A stretch of DNA of 64,000 bases from Patella vulgata. Taxonomy: Eukaryota > Mollusca > Gastropoda > Patellidae. Where the stretch lies: positions 15,126,222-15,190,221 of the forward strand of contig NC_065883.2 of the NCBI RefSeq assembly GCF_932274485.2, given 5' to 3'. Of the stretch, positions 1-13,541 are shown piece by piece (the first letter of the stretch is position 1; every line of letters begins with the position of its first letter). The notes below the pieces were generated by a model. It was not told where the DNA came from. It searched no databases and saw only the letters and a program-made list of their open reading frames with translations. The position numbers and the translations under genes are program-made.

Positions 1-184
1 CACATTTAAAGACTATAACACAATTAATTTATTCAATGGTCACGTACATATAAGAAAGGAGGAAAAGTATGTAGTAAGGATTGCGAGTATGGCTACTTTT
101 CTCAGAGTTCCAAATGTCAATACAAACTATTGCACGGTAAGTTCGGTAACATATAATTTTCACAGGGTTATCTCATTACTTCCC

Positions 185-457
185 TCGCTTGGACCCCCTC
201 GTCAGTGAAGCAGGACAGAGGGCCTGACAAGGACAGCTGTCTAGTTGTTCAGATGGGACGAAAAACTGAGGTCCAGTGTACACATTGGTGTCCACGTAAA
301 AGAACCCTTGACAGTTAGAATTCGATATAAGAGTAGGCCATAGTGCCGCTGTCTGGGCAAAATTTCCCTCATAGCACACTGTATGGCATATTTCCGTCTT
401 CATTAGATCAGTTCAGAGCAGAACAGATGGACATTAAACCCCATTTAATTTCATTCC
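185..457 (+). mobile_element. SINE-A copy, 5' truncated
   Basis: Matches the body and 3' end of the family described at 29920, ending in TTAAACCCCATTTAATTTC. The tRNA-like head is missing. Confidence 0.85.
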
Positions 458-1053
458 CTCTCTTGGAGAGAAAATGAATGAAAAGAAGATATTTTAGTCC
501 CAATATGACCTAGTTATATTGAGAGGACATTAAACTCTCTCTCCACAGATAGCAGTACTAGTGTTAAATTGTGAGATGTGTTGAATATTGAAGAGTTTAA
601 GATTGAGGAGATATAATATGGTATCACCAGTTACAGGGTAGATAACTCTGCCTCATCTGATCTTATCACAAAAAACTCATTCCAGTTTAAACACATTCTA
701 CAGATTTCAATCCAATTTGAATATTTTCATTATAATTAAGAATCTAAATTGAGAAATTTGGAATAATTTATTTTTGGGAGAGTTGATCACATCTCTAACC
801 AGTTCATATTCTGATTAAACAACGTACACAGAAATTATTTGATCTCTTCTGGCGTTTTTTGCCATCTTTGCTGTTTGACAATCCTAAATATATGAGTAGC
901 CATATCGGCAAGCCAGGAAATGAGGTACATATAACAGACAATTTCAGGTACAAATTCAGACTTTGTCCGTCACATTTTATGGCCTATAACAGTGTTAGTT
1001 TCATAGTACTTAACCACAGAATAAAGTCTTTGAGTACCGGTATCATATTCTAA

Positions 1054-1492
1054 AGGAGCTAAATCTCTATTCTTTGGAAACTAGAAATGGACACAAATAG
1101 GTCACAATGTATATAATAATGTAATATAAATGTATATAAACTGAATTACATTCAATCGCTTCTGATTTTACTGTAATTTCTAATCATTTATGTTTGGTGA
1201 TACTGATATTCACGAAGTGTCCAAATTAAATGACAGTCTACATTGGTAGCATTCTCCTGTGGGATATGGTTAGCCACATTCATCAAGTCATTTCATTACA
1301 AACGTTGCTCGAAAGCATTCTGGAACGCTATTCGTGTGCCAGTTTTAAAATTTTTATTTTGTCTCAAATATTGGATATCAGAAACCCATCTTTTCACGCG
1401 GTAAGATAACAATATCATTGTTGATTTAAATTGACCAATAAGTCGTGTTTGCAATGTCGAAGACTGTGGATGATATTCAGTTAAACACTTAG
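1054..1492 (+). mobile_element. TTAA MITE, family T1, degraded copy
   Basis: Homologous along its length to 8077-8534. Starts AGGAGCTAAATC; the left TTAA has decayed to CTAA and the right terminus has lost about 5 bases before TTAA. Confidence 0.75.
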
Positions 1493-2173
1493 TTAAGGTA
1501 TAGTCATACCTTAAAGTTAAACGTCGATTCATTTGAGGGGTTTTAAATCCCTTACAAACTACAACATTGTGAAAGATAAATCTCTAACACGAAAATCAGT
1601 TCAAATATTGTTCAATTCTGTTCTGTATTTACAAAGATATGATAATGAATCGAAAATTTTACAATATTCAGCATTCTGTGACATAAACAAACCGGCATTA
1701 CCTGTACTGTAAGTGTTTGATAAAATCTTGTCTTATTTTACTCCAATTATATCCAAACCAGGAGTATATCTCCAGTTGATATTTTCATTTTCTTAATTAA
1801 ATGGTATATAATTAGAGTAAATTTTAGTGTGGAATAAGTTTTGAAAAATGAGATTGTCGGATAAAATGCAGCTTCAATATTTAAGGATTGAACAATTACA
1901 TATCAGGTACTATAATTACTATCAATCTGCTTCTAGCCATGTTTCTAAAAAAAAAGTCTGACAAGTTAAAATATGACTGCTGCATGTAGCCCATTTTTAA
2001 CAATACAAATTAGATAAGATATACATGTTTCCATTTTTTCTGCTCTACATCTTGCTAAATGTGTTTATATATACATTTACATGTAAACTAAAAGATTTCA
2101 GATGTAAACAGAATTGTTTGTTTATTATTATAATTGTTGATAAGATTTATTTATATACACATGTATATAGTTT

Positions 2174-2175
<2 letters not shown>

Positions 2176-2209
<34 letters not shown>

Positions 2210-2262
2210 TTATAGACGAGAGACTGGTTCTTGTACCTGTATATATATATATATATATATAC
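2176..2262. repeat. Two (TA)n microsatellites
   Basis: Alternating TA tracts at about 2176-2206 and 2240-2262, separated by about 33 bases of unique sequence. Confidence 0.9.
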
Positions 2263-2483
2263 TTCTCTCTTTGTTACTATCTATTTTATATACAAGTATG
2301 TTTAAAGTGAAAATCTTCCACTTGGTTCATTAATTTAATAGAATCTTTGAGTAGTTTTGTCAAGTTTTGGATATATTGACTTGCTTATCAATTACGGCAA
2401 ATGAAGCTATTTGAAAAATGGAAATTTCAACCAATTATGTTGAGTTAATATTAGTCTAGTTTAACTAGAATTATGTCGAAGAG

Positions 2484-2590
2484 GAAATGAAATGTAATGG
2501 GGTTTAACGTCCTACTGTTCTGCTCTGAACTGGGCTAATGAAGACGGGCATACACCATACAGTGTGCCATGCTACTGTGAGAGCTACCCA
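2484..2590 (-). mobile_element. SINE-A 3' fragment
   Basis: Begins with the inverted tail (GAAATG, then GGGGTTTAACGTCC) and the conserved ATGAAGACGGGCATAC block, then similarity fades. Confidence 0.8.
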
Positions 2591-2870
2591 TGCTTTTGCA
2601 AAAATGTCCTTGTACGTCTGTCAGTCGAGGCGAGTGCCACATGGCCTCTAACTTGTAAATATAGATTTGATAATTCGGCTGTGGACCAATGAAGTTCAAG
2701 GGTTAGAGTTACTATTATCAAGTCTCTTATGACCACAGGGATAGAGGGCGATAAAAGGTATATTAATTAATCAGTAGGATGATCATCGCAACTGCTTTAA
2801 TAATTTCCTGACTTGAATTTTAAACAATTTTACTTCATATATAAATATAACCAACGCTTGTATGTGCCTC

Positions 2871-2999
2871 CAGCTTAACCTGGTGGGCTTTAAATGGTTT
2901 TCCTGTTCCCTCTTTGTAAAGATCCTTGCACACAAATAAAACTATATTCTGTGTGTTAGTCCCAAAATTACCATGTTACTGTTCAGTGGATGTTAAAAC

Positions 3000-3043
<44 letters not shown>
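2871..3043 (+). mobile_element. SINE-B 3' half, diverged, with (CT)n tail
   Basis: Recognisable by TTAGTCCCAAAATTACC, AGTGGATGTTAAAACC and a (CT) tract of about 40 bases at 3003-3043, in the order seen in complete SINE-B copies. Confidence 0.7.
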
Positions 3044-3045
<2 letters not shown>

Positions 3046-4547
3046 ACCCTTTCATTCCACAAGCCTTGATTTGTATTTCACACAATAATTTTGTTACCTT
3101 GTGCTGTGGAGGGTGATAACTTTTGGCAGGTGTCATAAATTCTTTATTTTCTTGTATTTAAAAAGATTGGACCGTCCCTTTAAGAGTGGATGTTACAGAG
3201 CCTACATCTGTTAACTGATGAAATAATTAAGTACCTATTTCAAGTGTTGACGGTAATGTAATGGTCTGTGTAGAAAAAGTGCACATTGATTGCATCTCAC
3301 ATTAAGATATTTTCCATGTAAACGCAGACTTATTAACAGGTTTTATATATAGCCATGGTCCGCATAAACATGAAACCATTATTTCCGCAGTTTGTTAACA
3401 AATTAACAGTTATAGTCTATTAAAATCTGTTATTGACTAAAGTGTATATTATGTTTTGATAAATCATGTTTTTGTATATAATTATTATAAACTCTTGTAG
3501 AACATAGATATTTATAAAATCTATCAACAAGATCGCTCTTTCTTTCAACATAAACTAACCATACTCTTACTGCAGACAACTCGTTCTGTGTGGCGACGTT
3601 ACACATTCAAAATAAGTAGGAATAGGAAGACTCGCGTATTCTAGCGACGACCTTCTCCAATCAATATTTGAATAATCATGCAGCCTTTCTCATGTGGCAA
3701 TTACACCATTTAGACATTGGTCTGTCCAAGAAATTCTTTGGTGACATAAGGGGCTCTAACATTACCAGCCATCTCAGACCTCACTAAAACAGCTGGATGG
3801 AGCAAGCTATATTTAGATCATCTTTTAGCTCAGAATGAATTAAGGTGCAGGAATGGATTTTTCAGACAGACATGAAAGAATGGTTGATTGAGTGCTTTGA
3901 ACGTAAGTAAGCAATGGTGATGAGTAGAAAGAATCTTTACACACACACAGAGATGTATCTATGAGGCGTTGGCCAGTAAGCATGTACATGGATAAGTGAA
4001 TATGATGTGATTAATATGTTTGACCCCAGTTAATTGCCTTTGAGCACGGAATATGCGTGGAACTGGTGTGCTGAGCTTAATTAACATGGCGAAGAATTTG
4101 TTCTAGTGAGTAAAATTAGCCGTGTAGTAAATAACAGGGCAACATATCAACCCACTTCTCGTTCTCTCTTCTGGCAATGAATGGACCTAACAGCACAGCT
4201 TCTCGGCTGCCATCTTTGTGTATGGATATTATATTGTTTGCTTGGTATATTTTTTAAATTAATTATCGGCAGGGATTGACAATATATTGGATTTTCTATA
4301 CACAACATATGTAGACCGAAGTGAAATGAGATTGGTGTCTGGCTGTATCTGAACTGAATGTAAATGGACTTATTATATTTTCTCTTCAATATGGATATAA
4401 GTGTGTAATATAGACTGAAGAATGCTGTATGCTGTGCAAGGTACTTGTGTAATTTGTTTTTCCAAAAAGAAAAGAAATGGGGGGGGGGGGGGTTATAATC
4501 CTTGAGTGGCATTTAGCGATTGAAAACATTAAAAAACACAACACAGT

Positions 4548-4826
4548 TTATATGGGGGGTTTAATGTTGTACTTTCTGCATCAATGCCATGCCATTTGCA
4601 ATGAGAAATTTTGCACTGACACTGGCATTTTTGTCTTATTCTGTATCAAATTCCAACTCTTAGTGGATCATTTACGTGCACCACAATGAGTACACATCTG
4701 GTCCTTTTTTGTCCCATATGAATGACTAAACACTTTTCCTTGGTAGTCCCTCTATCCTGCACCACCGACAATAGGAAAATAGACTGGAAAATCTTGACAA
4801 ACTTTCTCGGCCAACACTAGTTAGTG
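4548..4826 (-). mobile_element. SINE-A copy, old and diverged
   Basis: Carries in order the inverted tail, GAGAAATTTTGC, AAATTCCAACT, ATCATTTACGTGCACC, GTCCCAT and CTTTCTCGGCCAA, with heavy divergence. Confidence 0.7.
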
Positions 4827-4845
4827 TACCAGTACTATACCAACT

Positions 4846-5106
4846 GGGAGATGCTAATTGTAGCCCGCTTGGGGAGGTTTTCGGGAATTCCGGAATTCAC
4901 AATGGTCGTTTTATATAAATGAGTATTTTGGGGAATACTAACCCTAACTCCTTTTAGAAGACTGAACTTGGATCCAGTTTACCTTTTACCCCTCTTAAAA
5001 GAGGTTAGGGTTAGTATTTCCCAAAAAACTCATTTATATAAAGTGCCATTGTGGACTCAAGAAATTCCTGAAAACCTCCCCAACCAACCTACAATCAGCA
5101 TTTTCC
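4846..5106. mobile_element. Foldback element with 9-bp target-site duplication (MULE-like)
   Basis: Two arms of about 110-115 bases (roughly 4846-4965 and 4994-5106) are inverted copies of each other at roughly 80 percent identity by eye, with a loop of about 30 bases. Both sides carry the direct repeat ATACCAACT (4837-4845 and 5107-5115). Long terminal inverted repeats with a 9-bp duplication are typical of Mutator-like non-autonomous elements; that class call is inference. Confidence 0.7.
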
Positions 5107-6089
5107 ATACCAACTAAGCCAACATAGCTCCTTTTCCATAAAGCCTCATTTGTAAATGTTATGTTTGAAAAAAAAAGATTGGTTATATAGATTGAAGTTA
5201 GATTGATGTTTTCATCATTGAATATCTTTTTGATATCGGAAGTTGACACTATTTTAACACTTATTAAGTTTATGGATATGGGACAGGTTTTTGTAAGAAG
5301 TGGGGATCAGCACGTCTTCTGACAGTCTGACGCTAAAGCCCTTAGTTCTTGCTATAATATTGGTATAGTTATTGGATCCTAGTCTCTAACATCAGTTAAG
5401 TAGTCAAGTTTTTGTATATTTTGGCAAATTTGTTAGTGTAAAAACATTGATGCTTGCTCCACTATAGCCAATCAGTTATATTCCGAGTATAAATGACTGA
5501 TTAATCATTGTATAGCCTACTCTAGATCAACTACCTTCAACGAGTCAACAAAATAATTTTTGATTGACACCGAATCTCCATGCTGTTGCTGATCAGTTAT
5601 AAATGGTTGTCTAAACCAGTTTTACTCGATAAAGGATCTGATATTGACCATCACTGAGTTTAGATTAGTTAAACCGCATTTACACTTCCAAAATGGAACC
5701 ACACAGATCTGCAATACTGCTAATCTGATTCGGCACCAAAACTCAACGTAACAAATTTATACGGTTGATGTCCGGATTGAACACAATTTGTTTTAAAATT
5801 GTCATTTGAAAAAGGAAAAACTTTGTTAGTAAAATTAAGTAATGTCATCATTTATTTGGTTATTTTTGGTTTGCAAATGTTGATTGTTACGTGATGCCAG
5901 AGAATTATATTTATGTGGTAATAGTAACAGCCAGCAGCATGTAACATAAATGTTATTTTTAGGGGTTTTACCCTTTTATACATACGACAATATTTATATG
6001 ATTAGATATAGTAGGTACCAACATCAGTATGGTTAGGAACAATAGCTGGGTACCTGATAGATAAATATAACTGGAGAAATTAACAAAAG

Positions 6090-6122
6090 AGAGGGGGAGA
6101 AATAGGGTTTAACATCCACTCT
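6090..6122 (-). mobile_element. SINE-B 3' tail fragment
   Basis: GAGAAATAGGGTTTAACATCC is the inverted SINE-B terminus. The rest of the element is not recognisable. Confidence 0.5.
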
Positions 6123-6149
6123 AAATCCAAACAAGACCAATAAAGCTCA

Positions 6150-6482
6150 ATTGACAGTGTATGCTAAAAGTTGAACAGAAAAATACATTTTGCATGCTGT
6201 ATGTTATATGTTCAGGGCTGGATTGAGATAAAGAGAGGACGTAGGCTGTTCAACATTACCAGTGACCCCACCAATTCCCCAACCTCTAAACACAATCAAG
6301 CAAAGCTGAGGATGATCATATATGTTTAAGATTACAGTGCATATATGCCAAGTTGAACAGAAAAATCCATTTTGCATGCCATATGTTCAGGGCTGGATTT
6401 AGATGAAGAGATGCTTCAACATTACCAGCATGTGGCCCCACCCAATTCCCCAACCTCTAAACACAATCGAGCAAAGCCATAG
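6150..6482. repeat. Tandem duplication, unit about 160-180 bp
   Basis: Two adjacent diverged copies (about 6150-6320 and 6335-6482) share AGTTGAACAGAAAAAT, TTCAGGGCTGGATT and CAACCTCTAAACACAATC in the same order. Confidence 0.85.
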
Positions 6483-6948
6483 GACATTATACCCCATTTC
6501 ATATATATCATTATGAATAAAACATGAAACTTATGATAAAGATATGATTATTAACCCAATTTTTGACGTGTGGCAATTATATAAGGTAGTGTTATTATAT
6601 AAACTAGAAACTGTGAATAAAAAATATACTGTCTAAGATATACAGATGTTATTTTGAGATAGATATTATGAATATTTTCAACTGTCACAGTAAGACAGGT
6701 ATGATTTATTACTCATTAATATTACTAGAACAATGAACTGATTGAAAGATACGTGTTAACTATTTGGTGAAAACCATACTACTAGTAGTGACATTCTTTT
6801 ACGACTGATTCAAGGTAACTTTTTTTTCCTATTGTTTCTCAGACTTCTGAGATGGTTATTGATACTACTTAGACCACATTGATTACAGAAACTGGACATA
6901 ATATCACAAAAAATGATGTGTTTGGCCATTCATTCATTATTTTGTTAA

Positions 6949-7319
6949 ATGAAATGAAATGGAGTTTAACGTCCTACGGTTCTGCTCCTAACCTGGGCTA
7001 ATGAAGACGGGCATACGTCATACAGTGTGCTATGAGGGAAATTTTGCCCGGACAGCGGCACTACGGCCTACTCTTATGTCGAATTCCAACTGCCAAGGGA
7101 TCTTTTACGTGCACGCCAATGTGTACACAGGACCTCTGTTTTTTCGTCCCATCCGAACGACTAGACAGCTTTCCTTGTCAGCCCCTCCATCCTGCATCAC
7201 TGACAAGGGAGAACCACGCCGGAAAATCTGGATGAACTTTCTCGGCCAATGCAGGGATCGAACACCCGACCTCCAGGCTAGCGAGCTAGCGTCTTACCCA
7301 CTTAGCCACGTGATCCCCC
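6949..7319 (-). mobile_element. SINE-A, full length, with 11-12-bp target-site duplication
   Basis: Inverted tail (AAATG)n, body and complete tRNA-like head ending CACGTGATCCCC. Flanked by TATTTTGTTAA at 6938-6948 and 7320-7330. The antisense-frame ORF here is a by-product of the element. Confidence 0.95.
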
Positions 7320-8076
7320 TATTTTGTTAAAGATACAATATGTAAGATTTAGATAAAGAGGTAATTATTGAAGTATATTCTGGTTCCACCACAATGATTA
7401 CAAACATGTGGCTATTCATTCATTATTTTGTTCAACCCAACCATGCTTAGTTGTATATATTAATATATTTTTAAATAGTTTTGTGCATTGCTAAAATCAT
7501 ATTTCGACTTCTAAGTCATAGAACATGCATTATGTAAGAGTTAGATAAAAAGCTGGCTGTTCTTGTTTTAATAGTTAAAAATAGATAATGAAAAATGAAT
7601 ATATCGAAAATTTCAACCAAAGAACTGTGTATTGAGTGAAGTTATGACGGTTTGAAATAAGATATTTGTGATTGTCAACTACCTTTGCTACGAGAATTAT
7701 TCATTTTAACGCTAAATTATGATATGCTGCAGAGGTTCTAATGCCTTCAATAAACAATTTTTGGTCTGTTATTCCTATTCGAGATTCAACTTTCACAATA
7801 TTGCAATATTCTAAAGTGCTAAAATCATGCTCACAGTCTTTAAGACCAACAAAAATTTTAAGACTAAAATATGAGTTGTTTTTCATTCTTAGCTTTTTAT
7901 AATAAATTTGTGTTAAATACTTGTTAAATTCATAGTTCATCAGCCTAATGATCAATAGATGACATTGTACACCATTCGTTCTTTTTTTTTTGTTTTTTTC
8001 TGTTCTGGAGAAATGTTATTATTATAGAGTGGAAAACACAAATTTACAACATTTGGCTTATATGATGGATGGTTAA

Positions 8077-8534
8077 AGGAGCTAAATCACTAACATTTGG
8101 GACCTAGAAATTGACAAAAGTGGGTCGAAACTCATATAATACTGTAATATGAATGTATATAAACTGATTTACATTCAATCGTTTCCGGTTTTACTCTAAT
8201 TTCAAATCAGTTATGTTCCGTGAAATAAGCCAGCAGTCTCAATCGAATGCAAATTCCTAGCGTCTGGTTATTCCAGTCTACAAACGCCGTTTGGTTTGGT
8301 GCAATATGTCTAGCCTCGTTCCTCTAGTCTCTTGCTAGAACTGGGGCTGAAACACATTATGGTACACGATTCGTGTACCAAGGGTAAAATATTTATTTTG
8401 TCTTAAATATTGGATATCAGAAGCCCATCTTTTTCCGGTAAAATCACAGCATCAATGTTGTTTTAAATTGACAAATAATTCGTGTTTTAAATGTTGAAGA
8501 TTTTGAATGATATTGAGTTAGAGACTTAGCTACT
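8077..8534 (+). mobile_element. TTAA MITE, family T1, best copy
   Basis: 458 bases flanked by TTAA (8073-8076 and 8535-8538). Imperfect terminal inverted repeats AGGAGCTAAATC and (inverted) AGTAGCTAAGTC. The interior has a 19-base palindrome GGTACACGATTCGTGTACC. No ORF. The TTAA flanks suggest piggyBac-type mobilisation (inference). Confidence 0.82.
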
Positions 8535-8664
8535 TTAAACCACTATTTGAATGATCTTTTGTGATGAAAAATAAATAAAAAATTTAATAAAAAAACCCAT
8601 TTGATTTGTACCTTATTCATTTGTAATCCATGTTTAGCAATCATTTGGAAAGACCTGAATATCG

Positions 8665-8715
8665 ATGGCCTAGGGATCTTTTACATGGACGAGCAGTCCC
8701 TATTTTTTCGTACAG
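8665..8715 (-). mobile_element. SINE-A internal fragment
   Basis: AGGGATCTTTTACATGGACG followed by TTTTTTCG resembles the central block of SINE-A; no ends are visible. Confidence 0.4.
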
Positions 8716-9673
8716 AAAACTAAAAAGTGCTACATTTGTTGGCCAATCCTTCAGAGAAACAAAGTTAAAAAAAAAGCCTAGTATTGAGAAGTTTGCTCAG
8801 TGAGAATGACTTTCATTATAAAAAGGATGTAGGGTATAATGTCCTTTTTTTCAGCAAATAATTAGCTGAGGTATAGCATTCAAATTCACAGATTTCCTTG
8901 AGGTAAAATTATATTTGCTCAGTGAAAACTATCTTTAATCTCGGTTTAACTACATAATTTAAACTTGAAAGATGGCTAACAAAGACTCCTGACATCAAGG
9001 TCATAATAGTTGTCTTTATTTGTGTACTTGTGGTTATTTGTGTTTGCTACAGAGAAGTGAAGTTTTGTTTTGAGTTTGAACGGAAGGATTGCTTTGTTGT
9101 GAAAAATGTAAAACATTATAGACACAAAGATTATCGTTTATAGTACAGGTATGTTTATGACCATGTTCAAATTGAGTCAAGGGCATAAAACTCAAGGTTT
9201 GTTCAAATTTCTATAGTCTTTTGCTCATGCTTGACTTAAAATATATAATTTAAAATTGTATCAATATCGGCCTTTTAAATGGGTATTGTAGATAGTTGTG
9301 ATTAATAAATGAGTAATGTATTATAGATTTGTAGATATTAGCGAGTTACAAATTTGAGTAAGGGCAGTATCAGATTTACTGATAGGCTTGGCAGGCTGAA
9401 GGCTATGGCCCCAAGATCTAGAGGGGTCTCTGGCCAAGGTGTATAATATTTTGGATGCTGTCATAAGCATTTCTTACACAAACTGTAACATTTTTGTCAT
9501 CTTCAAAAGCTTGCTCAATTGTGTTTAAGACACACTTTCATCTAGTCGTGAGGATTGGTAGGGGGTGGGGACCTCTTGTGATCTAAATCTGGGGCTCAGG
9601 TTACTAGGTGACAAGTTGTAGGATCTATTGCCTACTCTCGGGGTTTCTCCAGCTGACCTATGTCTCTCCTTAA

Positions 9674-10098
9674 AACATACACTATGCAAGAGCTAAATCT
9701 GCCTATTGCAGGTCTTCTATGCAAGAGCTAAATCTGCCTATTGCAGGTCTTTCTTTAGGTCAGAAATGTTATATAAACTATTAATTAGACATTTATTAAC
9801 AAAACAAGACCATAATCGACTCTCGATGGCATCGGATACTCGTGATTTTAACTAGATTAAAACAGTTCACCATTTAAAAATTTAATTTAAAAATGGGAAA
9901 GCGAGGCTAAGTCCCGATTATACCAGTGCCCTGGTTACCACTGTGCACACATCTTGTCAAAAGTACGAACAATGATAACTTGGCTGAGAATGAAGTAATT
10001 TGAATTAAATTTTCAATATTTTATTTTCTTATCATCAATGTTTGAATTATAATAGCAAGAATGACCAACTCTTTATTAAACTCTTAACTAATGTATCT
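9674..10098 (+). mobile_element. TTAA MITE, family T2
   Basis: Flanked by TTAA at 9670-9673 and 10099-10102. Left end ACATACACTATGCAAGAGC, right end inverted AGATACATTAGTTAAGAG. A 35-base piece is tandemly duplicated inside it (9682-9751). Confidence 0.8.
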
Positions 10099-10987
10099 TT
10101 AATTGATGTTATATTGTGACTTCTAGATACATTCCTCATTTTTTGGTGCTTTTGTGGTTAGTAGTCTGTTCGAACTCCCGACACATTTTTATATCAGCTT
10201 TTAATATTTTTTTTCACAGATGTACATACAAAAGGTATGAATAAATGACATGGGTTCTAGAAAGATTAAATCTTTATTTGTTACAAAACTACCTAAGTAT
10301 GCATTTGGAAAAAATATAAAATGGAGAAACTGTATTTGAGAGAGGGTATTTGATAAAAAAATTTATATCGCTTAGCCCTGCATGACCTACCTATATGCAT
10401 GGTTCAATTTGATAGATTTATGTCTTAATTATTTGTACATCTTGAAAGTCTTATGTAGAAACACTTCATACTTAGAATTGACGAAGGGTATTAAAAATCC
10501 ATCGCCTGATTTTTGTATCATTAAGATATTAACCGAGATATTTCTTATTCTCGTGAGATTACGCTACCTGGAGGTAGATATCTAGGTATGTGTTAATTGT
10601 TATACTTAACTTGCTATTGAAAAATGTGGATTCAGTAATTACTTTACCAGTACTCGATAATATGTACAGGCGGAAAAAAGTTTACCATCACCATTTTGGA
10701 AACAAGACAGGATTTAGTGTGAAATTGATATTAACTTTTAATTATTAGATACGTTAAATGTATCACCTGATGACATCAATTGGTGTCCAAGGATACTGGT
10801 TCGGTGCTTTATTTTGATAGTTAAAGATAATGTAAGGGAAGTGGAGAGCCTATTTTCAGGTGGGTTGAGTAGGAAGTTTAACCGTATTTCATTCATTCAT
10901 GGAAATGACCTTTGCAAACAACCAGTAGATCTGTAACTCTAACACAGAATTTCTGATAGATGAATTTTCCATATGGAAATGACCCCC

Positions 10988-11310
10988 ACAGTCAGGCTCA
11001 TCTCTCCCAAACCAACCTAATCTGCTCCCCAACAGACCTGATCTTCACCCCAACTAGCCTAACCTCCTCCCCCACTGACCTGATCTCCACCCCAACTGGC
11101 CTGATCTCCACCCCAACTGGCCTGACCTTCTCCCCAACAGACCTGATCTTCACCCCAACTAGCCTGACCTCCTACCCCACTGACCTGATCTCCACCCTAA
11201 CTGGCCTGACCTCCTCCCCTGGCCTGACTTCCTCCCCAACCGACCTGATCTCTGCCCCAAATGGCCTGACCCCTCCGAGTCAACCTGATCTCCTCACCAA
11301 CCTGCCTGAT
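10988..11310. repeat. 21-bp minisatellite
   Basis: About 14 units of the type CTGATCTCCACCCCAACTGGC. Because the unit is a multiple of three it keeps a 136-codon frame open (10960-11370) with a heptapeptide pattern TDLISTP/TGLTSSP, but there is no signal peptide, splice context or known domain. Confidence 0.9.
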
Positions 11311-12996
11311 GACTCCAAACGGGGCAGCTATTGCAAACTACAAAATTATGAAAGTCGATGGACCTCTTGATCTGCTGTTGCTATTTTGATTTTGTTTTCT
11401 TAATTAAATATAAATAATAAAGTTGAGTTTATTTTAGTGTGAATATGATATTTTTCCGCAAATTTGATTTGGCGATCAGCAACTTATAAAGTTTGAAAGA
11501 TATGTACAAGAAAGCGCCACTTTAATAATCTACCACGATGCTATATACACTATAGCCCTGAATATTTTATGTTTCTATCACATTTCCATAAAATAAGGCT
11601 TAATTTGGCGTCCTGTGTGTGTTATAATGAACATGTTGTAGGTTATAACATTTAGTAACATGTATAATTTATTATACAATCAATACACCCTCATTAAAAA
11701 CATCATAAAGTGGGTAATAACCTTAAGAGCACAATTGGTATTCGCCACTTCCAACGCTACACGGGGGTAATGTGGCGATTTACCATATAACAGACCTAAT
11801 TGTTCTTTGTAGATAAACTTTACCTCTTATAATTGCATAGGGATGCTTCAAATAATTCGGGATAAATATCAGATAATAGTTGCAATTGATGGAAGGTATG
11901 AGGTAAAGTGCCAGTCTTCCGTGTCTAAGAGATCAAATTATATTTTCTGTGTCTTAAGATACTGGTACATCCACTTCCCATGTAGTGCCAGACCAAGATG
12001 GGAGCCTCCTCCCCCTGACCCAACCACTATACTGTTTATACCCAACAGTATAAAAATCAACTTATTTTGTTTCTATCGCATGTGTAAAAGTTAGCTTTTC
12101 ATTGGTTGTGGTGATACCATGGTATATTATGGTTCAAACTGTTGAACTGTCCAGATATTCGCCACCAATCACCAAATATCCTGTGACCACCATTGTAACC
12201 ATTTGTAACTACAACTGTAACATGAAACAGATTATCTTATAATTTCATTTATCCATAATCTTGTCAGTTTTGTATGAACTTATTTAGATTTTAAATAAGA
12301 TCTGTCACTTTTTGCAATACTTTGGGCTCATGTCAGTTCTTGTCAGTGATTAGTCAGACCGTCTGTTAGCTCTATACACTTGTTTGGTTCAATATATCAC
12401 ACATAGTGCCGTACAGATGCTTGATGATGCCTGGGGAGATCTCCTTGATTGCGTGCCCCCATAGGGTCTAGTATTCAAAATGGAAGAAAGGAAGGCATTT
12501 TAAATATGTAAAAAACAAGAAATAAACTTTTCGTTCAAGTTTATTTTGACATGTGGTACAACAAAGTTCCATCGATAATTAAAACTTAATTTTAAATTGA
12601 CTTTTTATTGGATGCCTCACTGAAAATGGATGCTTTGCCCCCCCCCCACTCTCTATGCCTGCCTCTGATCATAGATAATTTATACTGTACTAGCTGGTAA
12701 TATGATATTCTATGTTTGTTAATGTCATCAATCTTAATAAACAATTAAATGACTGTATACTTCATCATTGCTTTCATATATATGAATATATCATATATCT
12801 TATAGGCTATTTCTAGCAGTTAAAACAGAACCCTGTGTCGGTATATTATAAATAATTTATTTTTATCATTTGAGAAAATGCAATTTAGGGATAAATGTAA
12901 GCTTATAATTGAATTAATAATATACCCAGTGGGCAGTCTCTTTATAATTGGATGAATTCCTGTATATCAAATAATTCACACAACTGGGTGGTAAAG

Positions 12997-13533
12997 TAGT
13001 GCTGACACGATGTATCGTTGAATCAATGTATCGCGATTTACCTTCTCACAATTTGCATATTGAATCGCGAGACACTGAATCGGTTCTTTTTTTTATGTTT
13101 TTTTGTCGCTTCAGTAAGTAACCTATCACTTTTAAGCTAACAATCCGCCATACAACCACTCTACGCGAGACTTACGTGTCACTTGTGCGTGTTCGGCGCT
13201 GTAGAGGATCGCTGACTGGCCGTAGAGACTTTTGATCCTGCACATACAAAATTTTCACCCGGGTTTCCTGCAGCTGATCTGCGAGCTACCAAACCCTACG
13301 ACCCATGCGCGTCAAAACATGTGCGGCAGGTTGTGAGCTAGATTTAAATTATCCACGTCACACATTATCCATAGGTACACAAACACTCTTAAATTGTTTT
13401 GATCCTTATTTTCATCCACATCAATATCCTGATATAAAACTGACCGGGTTATGAATATTGATACAGATCGTATCATAGCACCACAATCACAATACAAATT
13501 GTATCGTGACGGCAGTGGCAATACCCAGCACTA
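12997..13533 (+). mobile_element. hAT-type non-autonomous element
   Basis: Short terminal inverted repeat TAGTGCTG at both ends, flanked by 8-bp direct repeats TGGTAAAG (12989-12996) and TTGTAAAG (13534-13541), one mismatch. Interior has several copies of GTATCG/CGATAC. An 8-bp duplication plus TAGTGCTG-type termini points to hAT. Confidence 0.72.
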
Positions 13534-13541
13534 TTGTAAAG

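Noticed and set aside
1296-1532. 78-codon minus ORF
   Set aside because: Lies almost wholly within the degraded T1 MITE; homologous copies do not keep the frame.
4147-4512. 121-codon ORF
   Set aside because: Begins in a poly-G/poly-C tract (Pro run) and has no domain or conserved look; likely chance.
7001-7330. 109-codon ORF starting [14 protein letters not shown], recurring at 176, 30004, 36049, 38701, 39640 and 60049
   Set aside because: It is the antisense frame of SINE-A; the repeated protein-like sequence reflects the repeat, not a gene family.
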